64,000 nucleotides of DNA from CAZOWW01 sp964583765 (lineage in GTDB: Bacteria; Actinomycetota; Actinomycetes; Actinomycetales; Kineosporiaceae): contig CAZOWW010000012.1 of the NCBI GenBank assembly GCA_964583765.1, forward strand, positions 1 through 64,000, written 5' to 3'. Under the pieces are notes generated by a model. That model saw only the letters and a list, made by a program, of their open reading frames with translations, ran no database searches and had not been told where the DNA came from. Shown piece by piece: positions 31,230 through 41,003 of this stretch; within the stretch, counting starts at the first letter, position 1, and the number at the start of each line of letters is the position of its first letter. Made by a program: the position numbers and the translations under genes.

Positions 31230-33437
31230 TCAGCCCAGGTCGAGCGGATCCATCCGCACCCGCACCAGTCCGGGACGCCGTCTCGCGCTGCGCGCCGCGG
31301 CGGCCTCGTGCAGCGCCGCCGCGAGAGGGCCGGCCTGCTCGCGGCGCGCACGCAGCACGTAGCGCACCGTTCCGAGATCACCGGCCGCGCCTCCCGCACC
31401 CCTGTTCGCGCTCCCGCGCGTCGACGGACCGCCGTCCCCCGGCACCTCGTCGACCGGGATCGGCCCCAAGGTCTGGGTGCCGGGCGGCAGCGTGGCGCCG
31501 GCCAGGAACTCGGCGACCGGTTCGGGCTCGCCGGTGACGCTCGCGGCGGCCACGCACGGCGGAAGGCCCAGTTCCTGGCGCTCGGACAGTTCACGCTCCG
31601 CGAACCCGACCGGGTCACCCCGCACGAGCGCCTGCACGGCGGGCGCCTCGGGATCGGCACACAGCACGACGAGGCCCCCGGCCTCGGCCGGGCGGACCAG
31701 GGCCGCGGCGGCCGCCCACCGGCGCAACGCCTCCTCCCCCGCCCGCAGGTCCGCCCGGGCGAGGAGGGTGTCGCCGTCGAGCAGCACGGCCGCCGCATAG
31801 CCGTCCTCCGGGACGGGCTCCACGCCGGGTGTGGCCACGACGAGGGTGCCCACCCCGCCGACGGACGCCGGCATCCGACCGGGTCGGGACACGACGAGCG
31901 AGGCCCCGGCGAAACTGCGGGCCAGTTCCTGCGCGGTGCGCTCGACCCCCACGGTCCGCGCCCGCAGCCGGTGCCCGCCGCAGCGCGGGCAGGTCCAGAC
32001 CGGCCAGGGCCGGGCGCACCACCCGCACACGGTCACCGGCACCCCTGGACGCGCTCCGGGCGGCTCGTCGGCGACCCCCTCCACCGACAAGGGGTGCGGT
32101 CGGTCGACCGCCTTCAACGGCCCGTGACAGGCCGGACAGCGCGCGGGGGCGCGGCACGTCCCGCAGCCGAGGGACGGCAGGTACCCGGCGCGCGGCACCT
32201 GCACGAGCACCGTCCCCTGCCGGAGCCCCTGCTGCACCGCACGCCAGGCGATCGTGGGAATCCGGGCGGCCGCGGCCTGGGGGTCGCCCCCCTCCCCGGC
32301 CGATCCGGCCACGCACACCCGCGGCCACCGGTGCCGGCGGTCGCCCCGCGTGCCCTCGATCCCGTGGGCCAGTCCGTCGCGCACCAGGGCCTGCGCGGCG
32401 ACCGTGCGGGACCACCCGCCGATCAGGACCGCGGCGCCACCGCGGCGGGCGCGCTCCAACAGCACCTCCCGCACGTGCGGGTAGGGCGCCCGGGGCTCGG
32501 CGTGCTGGTCGTCCCCGTCGTCCCAGACGGCGACCAGTCCCGGGTCATGGACGGGTGCGAAGGCGGCGGCACGGGTGCCCACCGCCACCCGCACCGCACC
32601 CCGACGCAGGGCGAGGAAGGCGGCGTACCGCGCGGCAGGACCGAGATCGGCCTCGAGGCGGGCGTGCTGCCCGGGACCGAGCACGGCCACGAGCGCGGAC
32701 TCGACGGCGTCGACGTCCCGCCGGTCCGGCAGCACCAGGACGGCACCCCGACCCGACGCCACCGCGGTGGCGGCCGCGACGGCCAGCGCGCGGGCCCAGT
32801 CGGTGCCCGGCAGCGCCGTCCACACGGCCCAGGGCCCCTGACCGGCGGCGACGCGGGCGAGGAACGCCGGCGCCGCCTGGTAGCGGGTCCACGGGTTCGC
32901 GTCCGGGTCCGGCAGCCGCACGGCGGCGTCCACCGTGGGCGCGGTGGGCGGGGGTGAGGCCGTGGGCGCGGGCGCGACGGAGATCGCGGTGGGCTGCTTC
33001 TCCGTGGCCGCGTGCCGGGGCGGCACGGCCAGGCGCAGCACATCCCCCATCGTGCCCGCACAGCGATCGGCGACGGCGCGTGCCAGGGCGGCGATCTCCG
33101 GGCTGAGCACGGGTTCCGGGGAGACGACGCGCCGCAGCCGTGCCAGGGTGCCGTCGAAGTCGCTGGACCCGGCGCGCTCCAGCACGAAGCCGTCCACGTC
33201 CCGCCCGGCGAACCGCACGCGCACCCGCACCCCGGGCAGGGCCACGGACGCCAGGGACTCCGGGACCGCGTAGTCGAAGACACGATCGAGGTGGGGCAGC
33301 GACCCCTCCAGGACCACCCGCGCCACCGGGTCGTGCGCCGCGAGCGGGGGCGGGGGGGCGGCCGCCGCCGCACGCCGCGAGGGGGCACCGAGCAGGGACA
33401 GCTGGCCGTCCTCGGGAGCCGGATCACCGCGGGCCAT
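31230..33437 (-). CDS. priA: Probable replication restart protein PriA (helicase motifs lost)
   Basis: A 735-residue protein with the PriA domain order: an N-terminal DNA-binding region (VARVVLEGSLPHLDRVFDYAVP), a helicase-like core, a zinc-binding region with paired cysteines (CGTCRAPARCPACHG and CGWCARPW with CPRCGG) and a C-terminal domain. The expected Walker A is replaced (TALPGTDWARA, no GKT/S) and the DEAH box by VWDDGDDQ, so it cannot be a normal ATP-driven helicase. This loss is known in actinobacterial PriA. It probably acts as a fork-binding scaffold. The ATG at 33437 has a weak upstream site. Confidence 0.93.
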   Translation of the reverse strand: MARGDPAPEDGQLSLLGAPSRRAAAAAPPPPLAAHDPVARVVLEGSLPHLDRVFDYAVPESLASVALPGVRVRVRFAGRDVDGFVLERAGSSDFDGTLARLRRVVSPEPVLSPEIAALARAVADRCAGTMGDVLRLAVPPRHAATEKQPTAISVAPAPTASPPPTAPTVDAAVRLPDPDANPWTRYQAAPAFLARVAAGQGPWAVWTALPGTDWARALAVAAATAVASGRGAVLVLPDRRDVDAVESALVAVLGPGQHARLEADLGPAARYAAFLALRRGAVRVAVGTRAAAFAPVHDPGLVAVWDDGDDQHAEPRAPYPHVREVLLERARRGGAAVLIGGWSRTVAAQALVRDGLAHGIEGTRGDRRHRWPRVCVAGSAGEGGDPQAAAARIPTIAWRAVQQGLRQGTVLVQVPRAGYLPSLGCGTCRAPARCPACHGPLKAVDRPHPLSVEGVADEPPGARPGVPVTVCGWCARPWPVWTCPRCGGHRLRARTVGVERTAQELARSFAGASLVVSRPGRMPASVGGVGTLVVATPGVEPVPEDGYAAAVLLDGDTLLARADLRAGEEALRRWAAAAALVRPAEAGGLVVLCADPEAPAVQALVRGDPVGFAERELSERQELGLPPCVAAASVTGEPEPVAEFLAGATLPPGTQTLGPIPVDEVPGDGGPSTRGSANRGAGGAAGDLGTVRYVLRARREQAGPLAAALHEAAAARSARRRPGLVRVRMDPLDLG

Positions 33438-33464
33438 GCGTCAGCCTACGTCCGGACGCCGACA

Positions 33465-33502
33465 GCGCCGGGGGACCCGCACGTGCACGGGTCCCCCGGC
33501 GC
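33465..33502 (-). terminator. Strong hairpin terminator after metK
   Basis: A perfect 15-bp stem, GCGCCGGGGGACCCG (33465-33479) with its complement (33488-33502), and an 8-nt loop CACGTGCA that could itself pair. It lies between the metK stop (33564) and the priA start (33437), so priA probably has its own promoter or depends on read-through. Confidence 0.85.
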
Positions 33503-33563
33503 CTGCCCCGGTGGACCGGGGCACGATCTCGGTCGTCAGTGGTTCGACCTGGTCGGACAGAAC

Positions 33564-34754
33564 TCAGCCGACCGCCGCGCGCAACGCCTCGACGCGGTCG
33601 GTGCGCTCCCAGGTGAACTCGGGCAGCTCCCGGCCGAAGTGCCCGTAGGCGGCCGTCTTCTGGTAGATCGGGCGGAGCAGGTCGAGGTCGCGGATGATCG
33701 CGGCCGGACGCAGGTCGAAGACCTCGCGGATCGCGCCCAGGATGCGCTCGACCGGAACGGTCTCGGTACCGAAGGTCTCCAGGTACAGCCCCACCGGCTG
33801 GGCCTTGCCGATGGCGTACGCCACCTGGATCTCGGCCTGGCTGGCCAGCCCCGCCGCCACCACGTTCTTCGCCACCCAGCGGGTGGCGTAGGCCGCGGAC
33901 CGGTCCACCTTCGAGGGGTCCTTGCCCGAGAATGCGCCACCGCCGTGCCGGGCGAAGCCGCCGTAGCTGTCGACGATGATCTTCCGTCCGGTCAGGCCCG
34001 CGTCACCCTGGGGGCCACCCACCTCGAACCGCCCGGTCGGGTTCACCAGGAGCCGGTACGACGAGGTGTCGATGTCCACCGCGTCCACGATCGGCTTGAC
34101 CACATGGTCGGCGATGTCGGGGATGAGCAGGTTCTCCAGGGAGACGTCGCCGGCGTGCTGACTCGAGACCACGACCGTGTCCAGACGCACCGCCCGCGTG
34201 CCCTCGTAGGCGATGGTCACCTGCGTCTTGCCGTCCGGACGCAGGTAGGGCAGGTCGCCGGCGCGCCGGACCTCGGTGAGGCGCTCGGCGAGCCGGTGCG
34301 CCAGCCAGATCGGCAGCGGCATGAGCTGCGGCGTGTCGTCGTTGGCATACCCGAACATCAGGCCCTGGTCACCGGCGCCCTGCAGGTCCAGGGGGTCGGT
34401 ACCGGACTCGACCCGGCTCTCGTAGGCGTTGTTCACGCCCTGCGCGATGTCCGGGGACTGCCGACCGATCGAGACCTCGACCCCGCAGGTCCGCCCGTCG
34501 AAACCCTTCACGGACGAGTCGTAGCCGATGTCCAGGATCGTCCGCCGGACGATCTCCGGCAGGTCCACCTGTGCGGTCGTGGTCACCTCGCCGGCCAAGT
34601 GCACCAGGCCGGTCGTCACCAACGTCTCCACCGCCACCCGGCTGCGGGGGTCCTGGGCGAAGAAGGCATCGAGCACGGCGTCGCTGATCTGGTCACAGAT
34701 CTTGTCGGGGTGGCCCTCGGTGACCGATTCCGAGGTGAACAAGCGGTGGCTCAC
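33564..34754 (-). CDS. metK: S-adenosylmethionine synthetase
   Basis: Makes SAM from methionine and ATP. The 396-residue protein has [20 protein letters not shown] near the N-terminus, the hexapeptide GAGDQG followed by LMFGYA, and the P-loop-like block [19 protein letters not shown]. The GTG at 34754 ([10 protein letters not shown]) has GGGAG 5 nt ahead and is preferred over the open frame to 34781. I looked for a SAM riboswitch upstream; the 92-bp spacer to coaBC contains only a terminator hairpin. Confidence 0.97.
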   Translation of the reverse strand: MSHRLFTSESVTEGHPDKICDQISDAVLDAFFAQDPRSRVAVETLVTTGLVHLAGEVTTTAQVDLPEIVRRTILDIGYDSSVKGFDGRTCGVEVSIGRQSPDIAQGVNNAYESRVESGTDPLDLQGAGDQGLMFGYANDDTPQLMPLPIWLAHRLAERLTEVRRAGDLPYLRPDGKTQVTIAYEGTRAVRLDTVVVSSQHAGDVSLENLLIPDIADHVVKPIVDAVDIDTSSYRLLVNPTGRFEVGGPQGDAGLTGRKIIVDSYGGFARHGGGAFSGKDPSKVDRSAAYATRWVAKNVVAAGLASQAEIQVAYAIGKAQPVGLYLETFGTETVPVERILGAIREVFDLRPAAIIRDLDLLRPIYQKTAAYGHFGRELPEFTWERTDRVEALRAAVG

Positions 34755-34827
34755 GGCACTCCCATCGGATACGCGCCCCACGGCCCTCGCCGGGACGATG
34801 AACTTCGATCGGTTCAGTCCAGTTCTA

Positions 34828-34868
34828 TCAAGAACCGGGCCCGTCGTCAGACGGGGTCCGGTTCTTGA
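34828..34868 (-). terminator. Terminator overlapping the coaBC stop codon
   Basis: An 11-bp stem TCAAGAACCGG (34828-34838) with CCGGTTCTTGA (34858-34868) encloses a 6-bp inner stem CCCGTC/GACGGG with a GTCA loop. The coaBC stop (34847-34849) lies inside the structure, so the last codons form the 5' arm of the terminator; the arm ends in a TTCTTGATAG tract. Confidence 0.8.
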
Positions 34869-36322
34869 CCGGACCAGGCTTCGACGGCGTCCCAGACGGC
34901 CTCGGCTGCCTGGACCTTGGACCCCTCGGGGACCGGCGTCAGTGTCCCGTATCTGTCAAGGACGACGATTCGGGTGTCGGCCCGTCCGAACACGGCACCG
35001 CCCGACACGTCGTTCACGACGAGCAGGTCACAACCCTTGGCGGCGAGCTTGCGCCGGGCGTGCGTGAGGACGTCCGCGTCCGCGTCGCCCGTCTCGGCCG
35101 CGAAACCGACCAGCACCTGATGCGCCGGCCGCCGCTGGGCCAGTTCGGCGAGGACGTCGGGGTTGCGGACGAGTTCGAGGGTGAACCCGTCCAGGTCCGC
35201 AGTCTTTTTGATCTTGTGCTCGACGGTACGGGCCGGACGGAAGTCGGCCACCGCGGCGGCCATCACGACCACATCGGCGTCCTTGGCCTCGGCGAGCACG
35301 GCCTCGCGCAGTTCCAGGGCGCTCTCGACCCGCACCACCTCCGCCCCGGGCGGGACGGGCAGGTCGACGTTCGCCGCGACCAGGTGCACGCGCGCACCGC
35401 GGGCCAGGGCGGTCTCGGCCAGGGCCAGACCCTGCCGGCCGGACGACCGGTTGCCCAGGTAGCGCACCGGATCGAGGGGCTCGCGGGTGCCACCGGCGGA
35501 GATGACCACACGGCGCCCGGCGAGCGGTGCCACCACGGCCGGCACCGCCTCGCCCGCCGACGCTGCCTGCGCCACGGACACCGCGTGTCCGACCGGGGCC
35601 TGCGCGCTCGTCAGGAGCACCCGGACCTGGGCGAAGATCGCCTCGGGCTCGGGCAGCCGTCCCGGGCCGCTGTCCGCCCCCGCCAGCCGTCCCGTGTCCG
35701 GTTCCAGCACGTGCACGCCCCGCTCGCGCAGCAGGGCCACGTTCGCGCGCGTGGCCGGGTGCAGCCACATCTCGGTGTGCATCGCCGGCGCCAGGAGCAC
35801 CGGGCACCTCGCCGTGAGCAGCGTGTTGGTCAGCAGGTCGTCCGCGATGCCGTGGGCGGCCCGGGCGAGCAGGTCCGCGGTGGCCGGAGCCACCACGAGC
35901 AGGTCCGCCTCACGTCCCAGCCGCACGTGCGGCACGGAGGCGACGTCCGACCAGACCTGGGTGTGCACGGGGTGCCCGGACAGCGCGGCCCAGGTGGGCT
36001 CCCCCACGAACCGCAGGGCGCCCTCGGTGGGCACCACTCGTACGTCCAGGCCGCTCTCGGTCAGCAACCGCAGCAGCGCCACCGCCTTGTAGGCCGCTAT
36101 CCCGGCGGAGACCCCGAGGACGACCTTCCGCCGCACGCGCCCTGCGCCCGCGGCGCCGTCCGGCACACGTCCGGCACCCGGTGCCGCACCGGCGACCGGC
36201 AGAGCATCACCGACCGAGCGTGCATCACCGACCGGCAGGGCATCTCCGGCGGGCACGACCGCACCGTCAGCCATGACCTTGCCGTCCGACACCGGTTCGC
36301 TCCGCGAGGCGCTCGGGATCAC
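34847..36322 (-). CDS. coaBC: Bifunctional phosphopantothenoylcysteine decarboxylase / phosphopantothenate-cysteine ligase
   Basis: Two consecutive steps of coenzyme A synthesis. The 491-residue protein has an N-terminal flavin decarboxylase domain ([27 protein letters not shown] with the PXMNXXMW-type motif varied) and a C-terminal ligase domain ([36 protein letters not shown]). The GTG start at 36322 overlaps the rpoZ stop as GTGA; an ATG at 36274 is the alternative. The extra ~60 N-terminal residues contain three VGDA-type repeats from an 18-bp tandem repeat (36198-36251) and are not part of the conserved enzyme. Confidence 0.95.
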   Translation of the reverse strand: MIPSASRSEPVSDGKVMADGAVVPAGDALPVGDARSVGDALPVAGAAPGAGRVPDGAAGAGRVRRKVVLGVSAGIAAYKAVALLRLLTESGLDVRVVPTEGALRFVGEPTWAALSGHPVHTQVWSDVASVPHVRLGREADLLVVAPATADLLARAAHGIADDLLTNTLLTARCPVLLAPAMHTEMWLHPATRANVALLRERGVHVLEPDTGRLAGADSGPGRLPEPEAIFAQVRVLLTSAQAPVGHAVSVAQAASAGEAVPAVVAPLAGRRVVISAGGTREPLDPVRYLGNRSSGRQGLALAETALARGARVHLVAANVDLPVPPGAEVVRVESALELREAVLAEAKDADVVVMAAAVADFRPARTVEHKIKKTADLDGFTLELVRNPDVLAELAQRRPAHQVLVGFAAETGDADADVLTHARRKLAAKGCDLLVVNDVSGGAVFGRADTRIVVLDRYGTLTPVPEGSKVQAAEAVWDAVEAWSGQEPDPV

Positions 36323-36582
36323 TGCTCGGTGGGCTCAGCGACGAGCAGCCCTTCGTTGATCTCGCGCATGGCGACGGAGAGCGGCTTCTCCTGCACGTGC
36401 GTCTCCACGAGCGGACCCACGTACTCCAGCAGCCCTTCACCGAGTTGCGAGTAGTAGGCGTTGATCTGCCGCGCACGCTTGGCGGCGAAGATCACGAGCG
36501 CGTACTTCGAGTCGGCAGCCTTGAGCAGGTCGTCGATCGGGGGGTTCGTGATGCCCTCGGGCACCGCGGCGATTCCGGACAC
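36319..36582 (-). CDS. rpoZ: RNA polymerase omega subunit
   Basis: An 87-residue assembly subunit of RNA polymerase that clamps beta-prime. It matches family length and core: [31 protein letters not shown], followed by the variable acidic C-terminus. The GTG at 36582 has only a GAGAG-type upstream site. The next gene, coaBC, is coupled by a GTGA overlap, and gmk-mihF lie upstream, a standard actinobacterial order. Confidence 0.96.
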   Translation of the reverse strand: MSGIAAVPEGITNPPIDDLLKAADSKYALVIFAAKRARQINAYYSQLGEGLLEYVGPLVETHVQEKPLSVAMREINEGLLVAEPTEQ

Positions 36583-36730
36583 GCGATCTCTCTCTGTCGT
36601 CGTCTGCCTGGCGGCGCTCGCACGCCTGCCAGGTGCTGCTGCTGTCGCCCGCCTCGCGGCCCGGATCGACCCTCACGGCCACGACCGTCGCGTGGTGCGG
36701 AACCTCCGAAGGGCCTCGGTCACCGAAGAA

Positions 36731-36765
36731 CCTCGGACCACCGCAGGACCTCGGCCGGTCCGAGG
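36731..36765. repeat. Inverted repeat in the rpoZ upstream region
   Basis: CCTCGGACC (36731-36739) and GGTCCGAGG (36757-36765) form a perfect 9-bp stem, within a stretch carrying three CCTCGG direct repeats. The 291 bp between gmk and rpoZ hold this, the gmk terminator and presumably the rpoZ promoter, but no gene. Confidence 0.6.
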
Positions 36766-36836
36766 ATCCGGACGACCGGGACGGACGGTGCGCACCGCTG
36801 GTGCCGGGGCTCGTGCTCGGCCCGGCCCGCGATCGG

Positions 36837-36872
36837 GTCGTTCCTCGTTCCCGGCCGGGAACGAGGAACGAC
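36837..36872 (-). terminator. 36-bp perfect palindrome after gmk
   Basis: An 18-bp arm GTCGTTCCTCGTTCCCGG (36837-36854) is followed with no spacer by its exact complement (36855-36872). It starts one base after the gmk stop codon. RNA folding needs a minimal loop, giving a stem of about 16 bp. Its placement indicates an intrinsic terminator; a perfect DNA palindrome could also be a protein-binding site. Confidence 0.85.
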
Positions 36873-36873
36873 T

Positions 36874-37479
36874 TCAGCCTCGGTCCGAACCGTAGACCGG
36901 GGACAGCCCCATACAGTGTACGAGTTCGTCCGTGGCCCGCCGGACATCGTCGTTGACGATCGTCACGTCGAATTCCGTCTCGGCCGCGAGTTCGCGCCGG
37001 GCGGTGTCGAGCCGACGCATCCGCTCGGCCGCCGACTCGGTGCCCCGCCCGACCAGCCGGCGGACCAGCTCGTCGAAGGACGGCGGCGCGAGGAAGACGA
37101 AGAGCGAGTTCGGCATCGTGGCCTTCACCTGACGCGCGCCCTGCAGGTCGATCTCCAGCAGCGCGGGTCGTCCCGCCCGGAGGGCCTCCTCGACCGGCGT
37201 CCGAGGGGTCCCGTACCGGTGCGTGCCGTGCACCACGGCCCACTCCAGCAGTGCCCCTCCGGCGATCATCGCGTCGAAGGCCTCGTTGTCCACGAAGTGG
37301 TAGTGCACTCCGTCGACCTCCCCGGGCCTCGGTGCCCGGGTGGTCGCGGAGACGGACAGCCACACCTCAGGGTGGCTGCGCCGGATCTCGGCGGCCACCG
37401 TGCCCTTGCCCACCGCGGTGGGACCGGCGAGCACGGTGAGCCGCAGGGGCTGCGTGAGCACGCCGCCCATCGCCGTCAC
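36874..37479 (-). CDS. gmk: Guanylate kinase
   Basis: Phosphorylates GMP to GDP with ATP. The 201-residue protein has the P-loop GPTAVGKGT (19-27), the GMP-binding block [23 protein letters not shown] and [13 protein letters not shown]. Starts at GTG 37479 and ATG 37470 are both possible; neither has a clear ribosome-binding site, and only 2 bp separate the longer form from the mihF stop, so translation is likely coupled. Confidence 0.96.
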   Translation of the reverse strand: MTAMGGVLTQPLRLTVLAGPTAVGKGTVAAEIRRSHPEVWLSVSATTRAPRPGEVDGVHYHFVDNEAFDAMIAGGALLEWAVVHGTHRYGTPRTPVEEALRAGRPALLEIDLQGARQVKATMPNSLFVFLAPPSFDELVRRLVGRGTESAAERMRRLDTARRELAAETEFDVTIVNDDVRRATDELVHCMGLSPVYGSDRG

Positions 37480-37481
37480 GC

Positions 37482-37796
37482 TCAGCGCACGAAGCGCTCG
37501 ACGAGCGCGGCGATCTGGTTGGATCCCAGGCCCCGCACACGCCGTGACTCGGAGATCCCGATCTCCTTCATGATCTGCTGAGCGCGCACCTTGCCCACAC
37601 CGGGCAGCGCCTCCAGCAGCGCGGAGACCTTCATCTTGCCGATCACGTCGTTGTTCTGGCCTTCGCTGATCACCTCACCCAGCGAACCCTGGGAGTACTT
37701 CAGACGGTTCTTCACCTCGGCCCGTGCACGACGGGCGGCAGCTGCCTTCTCGAGGGCAGCCGCTCGCTGCTCGGGCGTCAACGGGGGCAGAGCCAC
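37482..37796 (-). CDS. mihF: Integration host factor, actinobacterial type
   Basis: A 104-residue DNA-binding nucleoid protein of the mycobacterial/streptomycete IHF family, unrelated to the E. coli IHF heterodimer. It has a basic N-terminal helix ([19 protein letters not shown]) and a helix-two-turn-helix core with [17 protein letters not shown] and a GLGSNQ block. The family is essential in mycobacteria. The GTG at 37796 has GAGGTGA upstream. It sits between pyrF and gmk, its conserved location. Confidence 0.96.
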   Translation of the reverse strand: MALPPLTPEQRAAALEKAAAARRARAEVKNRLKYSQGSLGEVISEGQNNDVIGKMKVSALLEALPGVGKVRAQQIMKEIGISESRRVRGLGSNQIAALVERFVR

Positions 37797-37962
37797 AGGT
37801 CACCTCGGTCACTCGGTCATGTCGGTCACAGTTCGGCCGTCGCGCACGAACCTAGCGACTTCTGGTCCCCAGCAGCAACGCGGCCCCCCGGAGGGGACTC
37901 CGCGCGTCCTGCGGATCAGGTCGGACCAGGCCCGCGCACCGGCCCTGGAAATCCCCGCGCGG

Positions 37963-38820
37963 TCAGCCGCGCACGGGCTCCAGGACCCCCCGGACGGCCT
38001 CCAGGGTGCGTTCGGCAGCCGCACGCAGTCCGGCCGGGGTGGGGCCCCCGGACAGCACCTCGCGGCTGGAGGAGGGCAGGACGTCGCGCAGCGCGGTGCC
38101 GAAGACTCCGCGCAGGTCAGCGGCGGTGGCGCCCTGTGCGCCCACCCCGGGGGCGAGCAGCGGTCCGTGCACGGCGGACAGGTCGTGGCCGGTCGCCGCA
38201 CCGATCGTGGCGCCCACGACCACGCCCACGCTGCCCAGGGGCTCGGCACCGGCGTTCTCGGCCGCCACGGCGTCCAGGACGCCCTGGGCGACGGTACGTC
38301 CGTCCGCGGACCGCGCGTGTTGCACCCCGGGTCCCTCGGGGTTGGAGGTCAGCGCGAGCACGAACACCCCGCGCCTGTTCCCCGCCGCGAGGTCGAGCAG
38401 CGGGCGCAGGGACCCGAAGCCCAGGTACGGCGAGGCGGTCACGGCGTCCCCGGCCAGGGGCGAGCCCTCGCCGACGAAGGCCTGCGCGTAGGCGGCCATG
38501 GTCGAGCCGATGTCCCCACGCTTGGCGTCGACGATGCACAGCAGGCCGGCCTCCCGGCAGGCCGCGATCACGCGTTCCAGCGCCGCCACGCCCGCGCTGC
38601 CGTGCCGCTCGAAGAAGGCCGCCTGGGGCTTGACCACCGGGACGACCCCGGCCAGGGCCTCCACGACAGTCAGCCCGAACCGGGCGACACCCTCGGCGGT
38701 GTCCGGCAGGCCCCAGGAATCCAGGAGCGGCGCATGCGGGTCGATGCCCACGCACAGGGGCCCGGTGGCCGCCACAGCGGCGTGCAGGCGCGCTCCGAAC
38801 GGCGCGTGCGCCGAGGTCAT
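37963..38820 (-). CDS. pyrF: Orotidine-5'-phosphate decarboxylase (type 2)
   Basis: Last step of UMP synthesis. The 285-residue protein belongs to the longer type 2 subfamily with [23 protein letters not shown] and the catalytic DAKRGDIG (98-105). The ATG at 38820 has GGAGG 5 nt ahead; an in-frame ATG at 38832 would overlap that ribosome-binding site. It follows pyrD by 16 bp, so it is the end of the pyrimidine operon. Confidence 0.96.
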   Translation of the reverse strand: MTSAHAPFGARLHAAVAATGPLCVGIDPHAPLLDSWGLPDTAEGVARFGLTVVEALAGVVPVVKPQAAFFERHGSAGVAALERVIAACREAGLLCIVDAKRGDIGSTMAAYAQAFVGEGSPLAGDAVTASPYLGFGSLRPLLDLAAGNRRGVFVLALTSNPEGPGVQHARSADGRTVAQGVLDAVAAENAGAEPLGSVGVVVGATIGAATGHDLSAVHGPLLAPGVGAQGATAADLRGVFGTALRDVLPSSSREVLSGGPTPAGLRAAAERTLEAVRGVLEPVRG

Positions 38821-38836
38821 CTCGTCCTCCATCGGA

Positions 38837-39946
38837 TCAGGCTCCAGCGGGTCGGGGAACGACTCCGGGAACGGCTCCGGTACCGGGTGCGGCTCCGGTA
38901 CCGGGACCGGGCAGGGTGCTCGCCTCGGACCTGTGGGCGAAGCCCACCGCGTCGGCGAACCGGGTGAAGCCGCGCCGGGCGAGGGCCTCCCCCAGCTCCA
39001 CGCGTACCCGGGCGGGTGCCGAGGGATCGTGGAAGGTCGCCGTACCCACCTGGACGGCGCAGGCGCCCGCGAGCACCAGCTGGAGCGCGTCCAGGCCGGT
39101 CAGGACGCCACCGATACCCACGATGGGTGCCGGACGCAGCAGCCCGGCGCGCATGGCCGCGTGCACCTGCCAGACGCACCGCACGGCCACCGGGCGGATC
39201 GCCGGGCCGGACAGCCCCCCGGTCACCCCGGCCAGGGCCGGCCGCAGCGTCGTCGTGTCGATGACCATACCCAGCAGGGTATTGATCATGGAGAGACCGT
39301 CGGCGCCCGCGTCCAGGCACACCCGCGCGATCGCCACGATGTCGGTGACGTCCGGGGAGAGCTTGGCGAGCACCGGCACGCGCCCGGCCACGGCCTCGGC
39401 CACCCCCCCGATCACGGCCTCCGCCGCATCCGGGTCGCAGGCGAAGACCAGACCTCGATTGGCCACGTTGGGGCAGGAGATGTTCACCTCGAGGGCGCCC
39501 ACCCCGGGCTCCCCGGCCAGGCGGTCGGCCAGCTCGGCGAACTCCTCGACGTCATTGCCCGCGATCGAGGCCACGACCGTGGCCCCGTGCTCCCGGAGCC
39601 ACGGCAGATCGTGGGCGCAGAAGGCCTCGATACCCGGCCCCTGCAGGCCGATCGAATTGAGCATGCCCGAGGGGGTCTCGGCCATGCGGGGGGTCCCCCG
39701 CCCCGAGCGCGGGGCGCGCAGCACCGACTTCGTCACCACCGCGCCGAGCCCGGCCACGTCCAGGAACGGCGCCAGCTCCCGGCCCGCGGCGGCGCAACCG
39801 CTCGCGGTGAGGACCGGTCCGGTCAGTTCCAGCGGACCGATCCGGGTACGCAGGTCGATCTCCGGCACGAGGGCCTCCCGTCCCTCCCGGTCCTCCTGCC
39901 CGGCGGGGACGCCCCCGGACCGCGATCCTGCCTCGGTCACGCTCAC
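38837..39946 (-). CDS. pyrD: Dihydroorotate dehydrogenase, class 1B catalytic subunit
   Basis: Oxidises dihydroorotate to orotate with FMN, passing electrons to the PyrK subunit. The core has [33 protein letters not shown] (catalytic Cys loop of class 1B) and [10 protein letters not shown]. Two starts are credible. The GTG at 39946 (369 residues) has AGGAGGG 6 nt ahead; the GTG at 39868 (343 residues) has GGGAGG and gives the exact family N-terminus, so residues 1-26 of the longer form may be untranslated. The C-terminal ~25 residues are a GTG/PG-rich tail. Confidence 0.93.
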   Translation of the reverse strand: MSVTEAGSRSGGVPAGQEDREGREALVPEIDLRTRIGPLELTGPVLTASGCAAAGRELAPFLDVAGLGAVVTKSVLRAPRSGRGTPRMAETPSGMLNSIGLQGPGIEAFCAHDLPWLREHGATVVASIAGNDVEEFAELADRLAGEPGVGALEVNISCPNVANRGLVFACDPDAAEAVIGGVAEAVAGRVPVLAKLSPDVTDIVAIARVCLDAGADGLSMINTLLGMVIDTTTLRPALAGVTGGLSGPAIRPVAVRCVWQVHAAMRAGLLRPAPIVGIGGVLTGLDALQLVLAGACAVQVGTATFHDPSAPARVRVELGEALARRGFTRFADAVGFAHRSEASTLPGPGTGAAPGTGAVPGVVPRPAGA

Positions 39947-39987
39947 CGGAGCCCTCCTGTCGTGCCGGTTGCCCGCGTCACGCTCAC
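39943..39987 (-). CDS. 14-codon mini-ORF between pyrK and pyrD
   Basis: A GTG at 39987 overlaps the pyrK stop as GTGA and opens a 14-residue frame ([14 protein letters not shown]). Its own stop overlaps the pyrD GTG at 39946, again as GTGA. The region GGAGGGCT...CGGTGAGCGTGAC is present twice, 41 bp apart, so a tandem duplication of the pyrD start region appears to have created this tiny frame. It may simply pass ribosomes from pyrK to pyrD; a functional peptide is unlikely. Confidence 0.4.
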   Translation of the reverse strand: MSVTRATGTTGGLR

Positions 39988-41003
39988 CGAAGAAGCCCTC
40001 CCGCCGGGCCGGCCGACCCTGTCGCACACGTCGACCCCGTGGTGCCTCTCGTGCCCGCCGGAGCCGCGACCACCGGGCGCAGCGCGCCCACGCAGTCCTC
40101 GGGGACCACGGCACCACCACCGGCCCCCGCAGGGCGCAGCGCGTCCCAGCGCAGGGCCGTGCCCTCGAAGGTCGGTCCCTCCACGCAGGAGCGCGTCATC
40201 CGGGTCTGCCCGTCCGCCCCGCGCACGGGTAGCACGCAGGTCATGCACACGCCCACACCGCAGGCCATGGACTCCTCCACGGTGCACCAGGCCCGCGCCC
40301 GTACCGTGGCGGCCACGTCGGTGACCGCACGCAGCATGGGCATCGGCCCGCAGGCGTAGACCTCCTCCGCCTGCACCGAGCCCACCGCCTCGGCGAGCAC
40401 GTCGGTGACCCGGCCCGCGACCCCGCCGCTGCCGTCGTCCGTGGTCACGCGGACCCGCTCCCGGCCGAGCAACCCGACCAGCGCCTCGACGCCGAACAGG
40501 CGTGAGGTGGTCGCGGCGCCCAGCACGGCGGCGACCCGCACCCCCCGTGCGGCCAGCACCTCGGCGAGCCACACCAGCGGCGCGGAGCCGTACCCACCGC
40601 CGACCACCACCGCCCCGCCCGGGGGCAGCCCGCTGCACGGCGCGCTCGCGGGCAACGGGAACGGCCTGCCCAGCGGACCGGTGAGCTCCAGGGTGTCCCC
40701 CGGCTCGCGCCGGGTGACCCACTCACTGCCGACCCCCCGTGCGGCCACGACCAACTCGAGCCGACCGCCGGGGGTCGCCCGGTGCACGGAGAACACCCGG
40801 CGCAGCAGGGTGGCCGTCGGGGTACCCCCCACGGCCACGGCCACGAACTGCCCCGGCTGGGCGCTCACGGCCGCGGCACCGGCGTCCAGTTCCAACCGGT
40901 GGTAGTCCCCCACCGGGGTGCACCGCACCACCCTCGCCCGCACCTGGGAGGGCACGGCGGCCTGCGGAAGGCTCATGCCCACCGGCGCCGGTGCCCCCAT
41001 CAC
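39984..41003 (-). CDS. pyrK: Dihydroorotate dehydrogenase electron-transfer subunit
   Basis: Flavoprotein partner of class 1B PyrD that moves electrons to NAD. The 339-residue protein has a ferredoxin-reductase FAD domain (RRVFSVHRA), an NAD domain ([31 protein letters not shown]) and a 2Fe-2S cluster ([20 protein letters not shown] and a later RSCVEGP). The C-terminal ~45 residues are low complexity. GTG 41003 overlaps the carB stop; ATG 41000 directly follows and is equally plausible. Its presence fixes PyrD as the NAD-linked heterotetramer type. Confidence 0.94.
   Translation of the reverse strand: MMGAPAPVGMSLPQAAVPSQVRARVVRCTPVGDYHRLELDAGAAAVSAQPGQFVAVAVGGTPTATLLRRVFSVHRATPGGRLELVVAARGVGSEWVTRREPGDTLELTGPLGRPFPLPASAPCSGLPPGGAVVVGGGYGSAPLVWLAEVLAARGVRVAAVLGAATTSRLFGVEALVGLLGRERVRVTTDDGSGGVAGRVTDVLAEAVGSVQAEEVYACGPMPMLRAVTDVAATVRARAWCTVEESMACGVGVCMTCVLPVRGADGQTRMTRSCVEGPTFEGTALRWDALRPAGAGGGAVVPEDCVGALRPVVAAPAGTRGTTGSTCATGSAGPAGGLLR

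Noticed and set aside
34755..34846. A SAM riboswitch ahead of metK.
   Set aside because: The spacer is only 92 bp and is explained by the coaBC terminator and the metK ribosome-binding site; no SAM-aptamer core is seen.
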